Assembly (NCBI GenBank): GCA_904501775.1
Contig: CAJGCJ010000038.1
Coordinates: 1-14,640 of the forward strand
Direction: 5' to 3'
From: an uncultured Bacteroidaceae bacterium
GTDB taxonomy: Bacteria > Bacteroidota > Bacteroidia > Bacteroidales > Bacteroidaceae
Length of the DNA: 14,640 nucleotides
In this document: positions 1 to 7,760 of the stretch, piece after piece
Layout: the number at the start of each line of letters is the position of its first letter
Position numbering within the stretch: the stretch's first letter is position 1
Position numbers and translations under genes: made by a program
The notes under the pieces: generated by a model
The model's input: the letters and a program-made list of their open reading frames with translations, nothing else
Told to the model about the DNA's origin: nothing
Databases searched by the model: none

Positions 1-40
1 TCTCAATGTTCTCGCCCTCTTTAACAGGTACTACAATCAT
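1..40 (-). CDS. rpsU: 30S ribosomal protein S21, 5' end only (partial)
   Basis: The reverse strand from an ATG at 38-40 reads MIVVPVKEGENIE before the window ends. This matches the strongly conserved start of Bacteroidota ribosomal protein S21, a small-subunit protein of about 64 residues; only the first 13 codons are visible. A purine-rich AGGAA stretch lies directly in front of the start codon. A well-formed promoter sits about 55 bases upstream (94-124), so the gene heads its own transcript, separate from mdh. The call rests on a short peptide, but this N-terminus is characteristic. Confidence 0.88.
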   Translation of the reverse strand, partial: MIVVPVKEGENIE

Positions 41-93
41 TTCCTATTTAATTATTTAGTTTATATTATTTTCACTTTAGACAAAATGCAGCG

Positions 94-124
94 CAAAAGT
101 AGAAACTTTTTCTTAAATGACAAA
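94..124 (-). promoter_or_regulatory. Bacteroidota-type promoter of rpsU
   Basis: On the minus strand a -33 box TTTG (121-124) is followed after 19 bases by a -7 box TACTTTTG (94-101). Both match the published Bacteroides consensus (TTTG, then TAnnTTTG, spacing about 19-21). Transcription would start near 87, giving a leader of roughly 47 bases before rpsU. This is the best promoter match in the window. Confidence 0.7.
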
Positions 125-173
125 ACTTTCGTACCGTTTTTTGCAACAAAGGGGCAAAAGTTTGGATTATCAC

Positions 174-204
174 AAAAAAAGAATGGCGACAGACGCCGCC
201 ATTC
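174..204 (-). terminator. Rho-independent terminator of mdh
   Basis: An 8-bp perfect stem (181-188 with 197-204, GAATGGCG/CGCCATTC) with an 8-base loop lies 23 bases past the mdh stop codon. On the minus strand it is followed by a run of seven T (174-180). This is a classic intrinsic terminator for mdh and it insulates rpsU downstream. Confidence 0.85.
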
Positions 205-227
205 CTTATGTAACCTTATTATAATGA

Positions 228-1220
228 TTAAAGATTAGGATTAATGCTGCTCCACTCCTCAATTGCAGGAACAATATTCAAAGTAACGAGTTCGTCGCGC
301 ATCTTGCAAAGGTGAGCGTAGCTTGCATCGAGTTTTGCAATCTCCTCCTCAGTACCGACAGGCATCTTGTATGAGCAACCGTTAGCGTCGAGAACAGTAT
401 CCATAGCCATCATAATGTGGTTGTACTTCTCGTTTGACACGTATGTACCTGCAGGATAACGGAATTTCTCGCCACCCATAACCGAGCGAATCATCTCAAC
501 AGAGAGATAAGAGGGGCTCTGGAATGATGAACGGCCACGCAACTTGATGATTGCTGCACCACCCTGTGTTACATCCTTCTTCATCTGCTCCCACTCCTCC
601 TCGGGGAACTCAGCTGTACCGATATATTCGGTAAGAGGCTTGCCGGCAATCTTAACTGCGCTTCCGAAAACTGCCATCTGCTCGCCATGGCCACCGTATG
701 TAGCACAACCTGTAACCTCGTTCTGCTTTACACCGAACTTCTTGGCAAGAGCGCTCTGCAAACGTGTTGAGTCGAGACCGGCGAGTGTAGTAACCTGACC
801 GGGCTTCAAACCAGAGTAAAGCAATGTTACCAAACCTGTCAAGTCGGCAGGGTTGAAGATGATAACAACATGCTTAACATCGGGGCAGTAAGTCTTGATA
901 TTCTTACCAAGCTCCTCGGCAATCTTACAGTTACCTGCAAGAAGATCCTCACGAGTCATACCCTCCTTACGAGGAGCACCACCTGAAGAGATGATATATT
1001 TTGCATCTTTGAATGCCTCGGCAACATCTGTAGTAGCGGTGATGTTAACCTCGTCGAAACCACTCTGACGCATCTCCTCAGCAACACCTTCGGGAGAGAA
1101 TACATCGTAAAGACACAAGTTTGTTGTCAAACCCATCATAAGTGCCGACTGTGCCATGTTTGAACCAATCATACCGGCTGCACCTACGATAACCAATTTT
1201 TCGTCTGTTAGAAATTGCAT
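228..1220 (-). CDS. mdh: Malate dehydrogenase (LDH/MDH superfamily)
   Basis: Cytosolic NAD-dependent enzyme interconverting malate and oxaloacetate, used in the reductive (fumarate-forming) branch of Bacteroidales metabolism. The 330-residue protein has an N-terminal Rossmann motif GAAGMIG (13-19). It also has the active-site set expected of the LDH/MDH superfamily: substrate-loop arginines R84 and R90 in APRKEGMTR, N123 in FNPAD, the D150/R153 pair in DSTR, and catalytic H178 in YGGHGEQ. It resembles the roughly 330-residue form annotated as malate dehydrogenase in Bacteroides, which differs from the canonical 313-residue Bacteroides Mdh. Substrate assignment within the superfamily is therefore from family resemblance. 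The ATG start directly precedes the Rossmann strand. It is transcribed alone, with a terminator at 174-204 and a candidate -7 box at 1271-1278. Confidence 0.9.
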   Translation of the reverse strand: MQFLTDEKLVIVGAAGMIGSNMAQSALMMGLTTNLCLYDVFSPEGVAEEMRQSGFDEVNITATTDVAEAFKDAKYIISSGGAPRKEGMTREDLLAGNCKIAEELGKNIKTYCPDVKHVVIIFNPADLTGLVTLLYSGLKPGQVTTLAGLDSTRLQSALAKKFGVKQNEVTGCATYGGHGEQMAVFGSAVKIAGKPLTEYIGTAEFPEEEWEQMKKDVTQGGAAIIKLRGRSSFQSPSYLSVEMIRSVMGGEKFRYPAGTYVSNEKYNHIMMAMDTVLDANGCSYKMPVGTEEEIAKLDASYAHLCKMRDELVTLNIVPAIEEWSSINPNL

Positions 1221-1270
1221 ATTCTTTAATATTTAAAAGGTTAAAACTGTAGTTTCTTATATCACAAGGG

Positions 1271-1278
1271 CAAATTTA
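1271..1278 (-). promoter_or_regulatory. Candidate -7 box for mdh
   Basis: The minus strand reads TAAATTTG, an exact TAnnTTTG match about 51 bases upstream of the mdh start. No convincing -33 TTTG lies at the right spacing, because the upstream bases form the waaA terminator. The call is therefore tentative. Confidence 0.35.
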
Positions 1279-1280
1279 TA

Positions 1281-1316
1281 AAAAAAGGATATAACTGCCC
1301 ACTTTTCACATCCTTT
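1281..1316 (-). terminator. Probable terminator of the gltX-waaA operon
   Basis: Just past the waaA stop codon the minus strand can form a 10-bp stem (1307-1316 with 1284-1293) that includes two G-T wobbles, with a 13-base loop. A run of T follows on the minus strand. The stem is A/T rich, so strength is uncertain, but its position between waaA and mdh fits. Confidence 0.55.
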
Positions 1317-1326
1317 GCTTTTTATA

Positions 1327-2550
1327 TCAGAATTTCAATGTAGAGAGAATCTTATACGAAGCGCCTGAATTCTTCGATACATAATTTCCGGCAGCCTCGC
1401 CTGCCATTTTCAGCGATTGCTGATTGGTGTCGAGCGCCGACATCTTTTTATCAAAATCGGAAGCACCGCATATCTCTACACCACCACCACAAGCCTTAAG
1501 ATGCTGCGCCTCTTGGAACTTCGCATTATTCGGACCGAAGAAAACAGGCATACCATAGACAGCAGCCTCCAATATATTGTGTATTCCTACACCAAAACCG
1601 CCACCCACATACGCGACATCACCGTAACGATAAATCGACGACAGCAATCCAAAGCAGTCTACAATAAGACAATCGGCAGCCCTTACCTCATCGATGGTAG
1701 CCTTTGTATACCTTACGCAAACACCCTTCACCTTTTGCTCGATGCTCTTCACACGCTCATCGTTAACCTCATGCGAGGCTATGATAAGCTTCCAGTTCTG
1801 ATGTTTGTTGAAATAAGGAAGATACACCTCTTCGTCTGCTCCCCATGAACTGCCGACAACAAAGACGCGACGTTCGCCCTCGACAAAAGCCTCGACCAAC
1901 GGGAGTTGTCGTGCCAGTTCCTGTATCTTTGCAACCCTGTCGAAGCGTGTGTCACCAACTACAGTGACATCATTCACGCCAATCGACGCCAACAGGGCCT
2001 TGGACTCCTCATTCTGCACAAAGAAATGGTTGAAACAGCGCAACGCATTGCGATACGAGAATCCCCAAGGACGGAAGAAAACCTGTTTCTTACGGAAAAT
2101 GGATGAAACGCTGTACACCGGAACATTGTTCTTCTTCAACGCCTTAAGGCAATTCATCCAAAACTCATACTTGACAAAGAACGCCATCTTGGGCTTGAGC
2201 AGCGACACAAGACGCTTTGCATTGAACTTGGTATCAAACGGCAGATAACAGATTATATCTGCAAATTGATACTTCTTGGCCGACTCGTATCCCGAAGGAG
2301 AGAAGAAAGTAAGCACAATACCATATTGCGGATGGTTTGCCTTTATCCATTCCATAAGAGGACGGCCCTGCTCAAACTCGCCCAGCGACGACACATGAAA
2401 CCAAATATACTCGGTTCCTTCGCGCATGCCGCTCTTGAGCTTCGCAAAAGTCTCTTTATGTCCGTTCAGCATCAACTTTGCTTTCTTATATCCAAAGAAA
2501 GCTGCAAGCTTGACTAATGCTATGTATATGTAGATTCCTAATGTATACAT
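1327..2550 (-). CDS. waaA: 3-deoxy-D-manno-octulosonic acid (Kdo) transferase
   Basis: Inner-membrane-associated GT30 enzyme that transfers Kdo from CMP-Kdo to the lipid A precursor, the first step of LPS core assembly. The 407-residue protein starts with a hydrophobic anchor segment (about 1-20). It then shows the family motif WFHVSSLGEFEQGRPL, with the likely catalytic glutamate at E58. Further matches are LTFFSPSGYE, the YEFW block, the YSVSSIFR segment, and a C-terminal nucleotide-sugar domain with GDTRFDR, YVGGGFG and HNILEAAVYGMPVFFGP. Length is normal for Bacteroidota. The ATG is 6 bases beyond the gltX stop, so the two genes are surely co-transcribed; this is also the gene-proximal end of the operon before a hairpin. 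Whether it adds one or two Kdo residues cannot be told from sequence. Confidence 0.93.
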   Translation of the reverse strand: MYTLGIYIYIALVKLAAFFGYKKAKLMLNGHKETFAKLKSGMREGTEYIWFHVSSLGEFEQGRPLMEWIKANHPQYGIVLTFFSPSGYESAKKYQFADIICYLPFDTKFNAKRLVSLLKPKMAFFVKYEFWMNCLKALKKNNVPVYSVSSIFRKKQVFFRPWGFSYRNALRCFNHFFVQNEESKALLASIGVNDVTVVGDTRFDRVAKIQELARQLPLVEAFVEGERRVFVVGSSWGADEEVYLPYFNKHQNWKLIIASHEVNDERVKSIEQKVKGVCVRYTKATIDEVRAADCLIVDCFGLLSSIYRYGDVAYVGGGFGVGIHNILEAAVYGMPVFFGPNNAKFQEAQHLKACGGGVEICGASDFDKKMSALDTNQQSLKMAGEAAGNYVSKNSGASYKILSTLKF

Positions 2551-2556
2551 ATTATA

Positions 2557-4074
2557 TTATCCTAAAACAGAAACTGCTCTACGGAGACGTGCCAATGTCT
2601 CTTCCTTTCCAATCAGACCCGAGATGTCGAACATCTGGGGACCCTTGCCCTCACCGACAAGCGCAAGGCGGAAAGCATTCATAATCTCGCCCATTCCATA
2701 ACCCTTCTCTTCAATCCATGCATGAACAGCCTTGTCCTGATTTTCGATAGAGAAATCGTCGAGACTCTCGAGCAACGCAGCCAACTCAGTCATTTTCTGA
2801 GCAGAATCGGCCTTCCAGCGTTTCTTTGCAGTTTTTTCATCGTACTCGGCAGGAGCCACAAAATAGAAGCTGCATGCATCCCAAAGCTCATGTACAAAGT
2901 TCACACGTCCCTTCATCAATGAAACAATCTTCTCGAGCAGCTCCATATCTGTATCAACGCCGTGCTCCTTCACTACGGGCATAAATATTTCGGCAATCTC
3001 CTTATCTGACTTGCGCAGGATATACTCGTGATTGAACCATACCATCTTCTTATAATCGAAGCGCGCACCGGCCTTGCTACATTTTGACAAGTCGAATTTT
3101 GCAATGAGGTCGTCCATTGACATGAGCTCGACATCGTCACCGGGATTCCATCCCAGCAAAGCAAGGAAGTTTATAACAGCCTCGGGCAAATAATCCGACT
3201 CGCGGAATCCCGAAGAGACTGCACCGCTCTTGGGGTCGTGCCACTCAAGAGGGAATACGGGGAATCCCAAACGGTCGCCATCGCGCTTACTCAGTTTACC
3301 GTTACCTTCGGGTTTAAGCAACAACGAGAGGTGAGCAAACTGAGGCATGGTATCCTCCCAACCGAAAGCACGATAGAGTAATACATGCAAAGGTGCCGAA
3401 GGCAGCCACTCCTCGCCACGGATAACATGCGATACATCCATAAGATGGTCGTCCACAATATTGGCAAGGTGATATGTAGGAAGTTCATCAGCCGATTTAT
3501 AGAGTACTTTATCGTCGAGGATAGAAGAGTCTATTGTAACAACACCACGTATGAGGTCATTTACTATAACCTTTTCGCCCGGCTCCACTTTGAAACGTAC
3601 TACATACTGGTGGCCGCTTGCAAGCAGAGACTGAACCTCTTCCTCGGAAAGAGACAAAGAGTTGCGCATCTGCATGCGGGTAGACGCATCGTACTGGAAA
3701 TTATCAATCTCGGCACGTTTTTTATCAAGTTCCTCGGGGGTATCGAAAGCCATGTATGCCTTACCGGCATCGAGCAGAACCTTTACATACTTCTTATAGA
3801 TGTCACGACGCTCCGACTGACGGTAAGGGCCACAATCGCCACCAAAGGTAACACCCTCGTCGAATTGTATTCCCAACCAACGGAACGACTCGAGAATATA
3901 CTCCTCGGCACCCTCGACAAAGCGATTGGAATCAGTATCTTCTATACGGAAAATAAGATCACCGCCATGCTGGCGCGCAAAGAGATAATTATACAATGCG
4001 GTTCTGACACCACCGATATGCAAAGGACCTGTAGGACTGGGCGCAAAGCGCACTCTGACTTTTCTATCTGCCAT
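2557..4074 (-). CDS. gltX: Glutamyl-tRNA synthetase
   Basis: Cytosolic class I aminoacyl-tRNA synthetase that charges tRNA-Glu with glutamate. The 505-residue protein shows the class I signature HIGG (19-22, the HIGH box) in APSPTGPLHIGGVRTALYN, then RIEDTD, GPYRQSER, the tRNA-binding HVIRGEEWLPSAPLH block, and KLSKR (260-264, the KMSKS box). An alpha-helical anticodon-binding region follows. The zinc-binding cysteines seen in the E. coli enzyme after the first Rossmann half are absent (the matching stretch reads AYMAFDTPEE), as in many bacteria. Length is typical of Bacteroidota GluRS. It is the first gene of a two-gene operon with waaA and has a promoter at 4191-4223 driving it away from the HD gene. 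Confidence 0.97.
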   Translation of the reverse strand: MADRKVRVRFAPSPTGPLHIGGVRTALYNYLFARQHGGDLIFRIEDTDSNRFVEGAEEYILESFRWLGIQFDEGVTFGGDCGPYRQSERRDIYKKYVKVLLDAGKAYMAFDTPEELDKKRAEIDNFQYDASTRMQMRNSLSLSEEEVQSLLASGHQYVVRFKVEPGEKVIVNDLIRGVVTIDSSILDDKVLYKSADELPTYHLANIVDDHLMDVSHVIRGEEWLPSAPLHVLLYRAFGWEDTMPQFAHLSLLLKPEGNGKLSKRDGDRLGFPVFPLEWHDPKSGAVSSGFRESDYLPEAVINFLALLGWNPGDDVELMSMDDLIAKFDLSKCSKAGARFDYKKMVWFNHEYILRKSDKEIAEIFMPVVKEHGVDTDMELLEKIVSLMKGRVNFVHELWDACSFYFVAPAEYDEKTAKKRWKADSAQKMTELAALLESLDDFSIENQDKAVHAWIEEKGYGMGEIMNAFRLALVGEGKGPQMFDISGLIGKEETLARLRRAVSVLG

Positions 4075-4190
4075 AAAATATTATTTTCAAATTACACTTA
4101 TACAGCACATTATCAAACATCTGACAACATTTACGAACATGCAGCTGTACAAAGAGGGCACAATACCCTATTTTTAACAATTATCAGCTA

Positions 4191-4223
4191 CAAAGATAAT
4201 ATAAAAAATTAAAAAACAACAAA
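4191..4223 (-). promoter_or_regulatory. Bacteroidota-type promoter of gltX-waaA
   Basis: The minus strand carries TTTG (4220-4223), a 21-base spacer, then TATCTTTG (4191-4198), matching -33/-7 consensus TTTG and TAnnTTTG. Start of transcription would lie near 4184, giving a leader of about 110 bases before gltX. I saw no clear hairpin or leader peptide in that leader. Confidence 0.55.
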
Positions 4224-4245
4224 AGATATATAATTGTGTGGCAAC

Positions 4246-4299
4246 TACATTTGTTTCACTTACAAAAGCATTATTATTTAAAAGTTTTTACTACATTTG
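4246..4299 (+). promoter_or_regulatory. Two candidate -7 boxes for the 7TM-HD gene
   Basis: The plus strand has two copies of TACATTTG, at 4246-4253 and 4292-4299, each an exact TAnnTTTG match, 87 and 41 bases before the ATG at 4333. Neither has a good TTTG box at 19-21 bases upstream, so only the -7 element is supported. The rest of 4075-4332 is A/T-rich divergent intergenic sequence. Confidence 0.35.
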
Positions 4300-4332
4300 A
4301 GAATTGTTTATCACAACAACAGTATAATAATT

Positions 4333-6381
4333 ATGAGAAAAAGCATAAAAGGTTTCTTCGGCAAGAAGTTCCGTACTACTCATCAGATACTTACAAGCAT
4401 ACTGTGCATTGTTCTAATTGTCTACTTTATGCCACGCGACAAGGTATTCAACTACCAGTTCGATATAAACACGCCATGGAGCTATGGACAGTTGATGGCA
4501 AATTTCGACTTCCCGATATACAAAAGTGCCGAGCAGATAAAAGCCGAGCAGGACAGCATACGCAACCACTTTGCACCATATTTTGTAAAAGATACCACAG
4601 TCGTAAACAATGTGCTTGCAATGCTGCGTACCAGATTTCATGGCAGCATGTACTCTATTCCAAAAGAGAACTACACCGAGTACAGGAACAGACTTAAAGC
4701 CATATACGAACAAGGAGTTATTTCGAGCGAAGATCTGGAGAAAGCCTCTTCCAACAAGAGCCGAAACATAAAACTCATAATAAACAATGTTTCGTCAACA
4801 GAATCGGCCGACAACCTTCTTAAGACAACAAGTGCCTACAAGAAACTGATATTCGGAGATACACTGCCTAAAGAGATACAGCATAGCCTGAGACTCGAAG
4901 AGCTCATAAAACCAAACATAAGATACGATGCAGAGCTGTCGCAGAATTCGTTGGACCAAGAACTCGAAGAACTCTCTACCAGTGATGGCATAGTGCAGAA
5001 AGGACAAAAGATTATCAGCCGCGGCGAGATTGTCGACTACAAGACCTATCAGATTCTGCAGTCATATAACTACGAAATAGAGAAAAGAACTAACAACAAC
5101 AAAAAGACAACACTTATTCTGCTGGGACAGATAATATTTGTTACAATCTGTTTCACACTTCTTTTGGCGTATATATACACATATGCCAACGAGGTGGCAA
5201 ACAGCAACAACCGCTTTTTGCTTGTAATGCTGCTCGGCACTACATTCCCCATAATAGTAGGCCTCATGATGCAGAACCACACCGGCAATGTGGCAATGGT
5301 ACCCTTTGCCATAATTCCTATGCTGCTATCACTGTTCACCAGCAGCCGAACAGCATTCGTCACACACACCATAAGCATAATCGTATGCTCGATAATGCTG
5401 AATTCGCCTTATGAATTTGTACTTATGCAGATACCGGCCGGATTTGTAGCCATGCTTTGCATGCGCGAGCTCTCTTCCCGTTCACAGATGTTCCGATGCG
5501 TACTCTTTGTATTCCTCACATACGCATTGTCTTACTTTTGCTACGAGATTATCATAGAGAACGATATCAGCAAGATAAATTTTGTAACATACATCTATTT
5601 TACAATAAACGCCATACTGCTGCTGTTTGCCTATCCGCTCATGTTCATTGTAGAGAAACTCTTCGGCTTTGTATCAAACGTAACGCTCATAGAGATTTCC
5701 AACATAAACAGCGAACTATTGCGCAAACTCTCACAGGAGGCACCCGGCACATTCCAGCACTCCATGCAGGTAGGCAACCTTGCAGCCGACGCAGCACGCA
5801 ACATTGGAGCGAACAGCCTCGAAGTAAGAACAGGAGCATTGTTCCATGATATAGGTAAGACATTAAACCCCATCTACTTCACCGAGAATCAGAGCGGAGG
5901 AAAGAACCCTCACGATGAGCTTCCACCCGAAGAGAGTGCAAGGATAATAATCAAGCATGTAACGGACGGCTTGGCACTTGCCGAAAAGCACCACTTGCCA
6001 CGCTCTATAAAGAACTTCATCACCACCCATCATGGAGTTTCAAAAGCCGGATATTTCTATATTACATACAAAAACGCGCACCCCGGCGAGGAGTTTGACG
6101 AAAGCATATTCACATATCCCGGCCCAAAGCCTTCGACACGCGAACAGGCAATACTTATGCTTGCCGACTGCGTAGAGGCTGCGTCGCACAGTATAAAAGA
6201 GTATACAGCCGAGAATATTGACAATCTCGTCGAGAATATGGTATCGATGAAACTGGATAGCGGCGAGCTCAACCAAAGCCCATTGACATTCCGCGATATT
6301 GAGATTATAAAGTCGACTTTCAAGGAACGACTAAAGGCAATATACCACACAAGAATAAGCTATCCCACAGAAAAGAAATAA
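4333..6381 (+). CDS. 7TM-HD family phosphohydrolase, PgpH type (probable c-di-AMP phosphodiesterase)
   Basis: Inner-membrane protein whose cytoplasmic HD domain, by analogy with Listeria PgpH, should hydrolyse cyclic di-AMP. With the ATG at 4333 it has 682 residues. An in-frame TTG at 4297 would add 12 residues that look non-coding, so the ATG is preferred. Order: one N-terminal membrane segment (about 16-33); a periplasmic domain (about 36-255) with the family stretch PWSYGQLMANFDFPIYKS; a bundle of about seven membrane helices (257-446); then the HD domain. Metal-binding residues are visible: H476 in FQHSM, H505-D506 in FHDIGK, H542 in KHVTDG, H566-H567 in THHG, and D612 in LADCVEA. All are intact, so it should be active. 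It stands alone on the plus strand between a divergent promoter region and a hairpin. No cyclase gene is in the window, so the substrate is inferred from the family. Confidence 0.9.
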   Translation: MRKSIKGFFGKKFRTTHQILTSILCIVLIVYFMPRDKVFNYQFDINTPWSYGQLMANFDFPIYKSAEQIKAEQDSIRNHFAPYFVKDTTVVNNVLAMLRTRFHGSMYSIPKENYTEYRNRLKAIYEQGVISSEDLEKASSNKSRNIKLIINNVSSTESADNLLKTTSAYKKLIFGDTLPKEIQHSLRLEELIKPNIRYDAELSQNSLDQELEELSTSDGIVQKGQKIISRGEIVDYKTYQILQSYNYEIEKRTNNNKKTTLILLGQIIFVTICFTLLLAYIYTYANEVANSNNRFLLVMLLGTTFPIIVGLMMQNHTGNVAMVPFAIIPMLLSLFTSSRTAFVTHTISIIVCSIMLNSPYEFVLMQIPAGFVAMLCMRELSSRSQMFRCVLFVFLTYALSYFCYEIIIENDISKINFVTYIYFTINAILLLFAYPLMFIVEKLFGFVSNVTLIEISNINSELLRKLSQEAPGTFQHSMQVGNLAADAARNIGANSLEVRTGALFHDIGKTLNPIYFTENQSGGKNPHDELPPEESARIIIKHVTDGLALAEKHHLPRSIKNFITTHHGVSKAGYFYITYKNAHPGEEFDESIFTYPGPKPSTREQAILMLADCVEAASHSIKEYTAENIDNLVENMVSMKLDSGELNQSPLTFRDIEIIKSTFKERLKAIYHTRISYPTEKK

Positions 6382-6419
6382 CACATCTTTTGTGAAATAA
6401 TGTTAAATACAACGTATAA

Positions 6420-6450
6420 AACAGGCCGAAAATAACACTTTCGGCCTGTT
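6420..6450 (+). terminator. Terminator after the 7TM-HD gene
   Basis: A 12-bp perfect inverted repeat (6420-6431 with 6439-6450, AACAGGCCGAAA/TTTCGGCCTGTT) with a 7-base loop lies 38 bases after the HD stop codon. The downstream bases are A/T rich without a clean T run. The stem is strong enough to suggest that the HD gene and the DUF2851 gene are separate transcripts or only partly linked. Confidence 0.65.
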
Positions 6451-6477
6451 CGTATTATATTATGCAACAAAAAAAGT

Positions 6478-7712
6478 ATGCTGACAACAGTAGAATTCAT
6501 CTGGGAGAACAAACTTTCCGGTAAGTCGCCCCGGAAGGAGAAAAGCACCTTGCAAATTGTATCCATAGGAGAAAAGAGCAATGAAAAGAGGAACACCTAC
6601 CGTAACGCAGCCATTAAGGAAGGTGAAGTAATACACATAGGCGATGCAATGTTGAGTCTTGAACGAAAAGGAAAAGAGGCTACACTGCATATTGCATTGC
6701 AGGCCGAAAACAGTTCCGAAGAGCCCAAGACTATGCATTTTAATATCGGCATAGCATCAGGCATTTTAGAGAGCTGCGAGGATATAACAAACGGCAGATT
6801 CCGGGAAGTGTGCTATAACGAAGTAAACAGCATTGACACCCTGCACATACACACCTTCATGTCGCGTCTTCTGATAGAGCGCATCGAAGATAAAGCAGAG
6901 CGCATACATAGAACATTCGAGCAGTGTAACAAGAAATGGGACGAGACCCTCTTCAAACTGTTGATTAGGAATTTCGGTTTCGGTATACAAAGCAACATAT
7001 TTGAAGAGTGGGGTGAACAACTGGACTTCAACGCATTAGGCAAGCACCACAATAGCATAGAACAGATAGAGGCCATCTTTTTCGGACAGGCCGGACTGCT
7101 TGAGCAAGCAAGCATACCCGAACACTACCGGCAATTTGCATTAAAAGAGGCACACTACAACAAGCTTGTACAGGAATATAAGTTTCTGAAAGCAAAATTC
7201 AATCTGAAATCAACCGACCACAATATTTGGAACAGATTCAACAACACACCCCACATACGCATAGCAAGGCTGGCATCGCTTTATTGCAACAACCGCATAT
7301 CGGTCTCAAGGATTGCATCGTGCGAAACACTCGACGAACTGCGCAACCTCTTGCAGATACAGCCCGAAGGATATTGGCGGACCACCTTCATTTCGGTGGC
7401 ACACGCATCACAGGAGTGGCACCGATGCGTAACGAGCAGATAAACCTGCTCATAATAAATACAATAGCGCCTATACTGTATACTTACGGGAAGCACCGGC
7501 ACGACATCACATTGTGCAGCAAAGCCGAAGATTTTATGCACAACCTTGGCAGTGAAGAGAACGGCATAATACGCAAATGGCGACAGAGAGGAATTACGCC
7601 TACTTGCGCAGCCGACTCACAGGCACTTATCCAACTGCAAAAGGGCTATTGTGACAAAAGCAACTGCTGCAACTGCCGCATAGCCTACGAACTGATAAAA
7701 AACAGAACATGA
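6478..7712 (+). pseudogene. DUF2851 family protein, interrupted by a -1 frameshift
   Basis: Protein of unknown function, widespread in Bacteroidota and normally about 420-430 residues. The first frame (6478-7443, ATG start) matches the family through RNFGFGI, VEAIFFGQAGLLE-like (IEAIFFGQAGLLEQ), PHIRIARLASLY and CETLDELRNLL up to EGYWR near 7380. It then runs into unrelated residues and stops. The family continues in another frame from about 7380 to the TGA at 7710-7712: DHLHFGGT, LLIINTIAPILYTYGKHR, AADSQALIQLQKGYCD and a CCNCR cysteine cluster. Joining the frames at 7380 gives about 411 residues and the spacing expected at this point (YW plus seven residues to FG). One lost base in a G-rich codon pair explains it. 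No slippery heptamer is present. Either the gene is recently broken or the base was missed in sequencing. The N-terminal domain (about 26-62) is also much diverged. Confidence 0.8.
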
Positions 7713-7721
7713 CAGATATAT

Positions 7722-7753
7722 AAAAAAATGGAGCCTGTAAGCTCCATTTTTTT
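7722..7753. terminator. Bidirectional terminator between DUF2851 and the flavoprotein gene
   Basis: A perfect 13-bp inverted repeat (7722-7734 with 7741-7753) with a 6-base loop lies between two convergent genes. It is flanked by A7 on one side and T7 on the other, so each strand reads a GC-containing hairpin followed by a T run. It ends DUF2851 transcription on the plus strand and flavoprotein transcription on the minus strand. Confidence 0.9.
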
Positions 7754-7760
7754 ATGATAA

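Noticed and set aside
3385..4212. Long 275-residue open frame on the plus strand opposite gltX
   Set aside because: It is antisense to an unambiguous gltX, has no recognisable domain and is a codon-bias shadow.
4297..4332. TTG start extending the 7TM-HD protein by 12 residues
   Set aside because: The ATG at 4333 begins a typical MRKSIKGFF start. The extension is A/T-rich leader sequence that overlaps a candidate -7 box.
4236..4697. 153-residue open frame overlapping the start of the 7TM-HD gene
   Set aside because: It lies in a different frame over clearly coding HD-protein sequence, and its composition is not protein-like.
7227..7443. Programmed -1 ribosomal frameshifting in the DUF2851 gene
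   Set aside because: No X-XXY-YYZ slippery heptamer or clear downstream pseudoknot is seen in the overlap. The protein match pins the switch to a non-slippery TGG-CGG site, so a one-base deletion or sequencing error is simpler.
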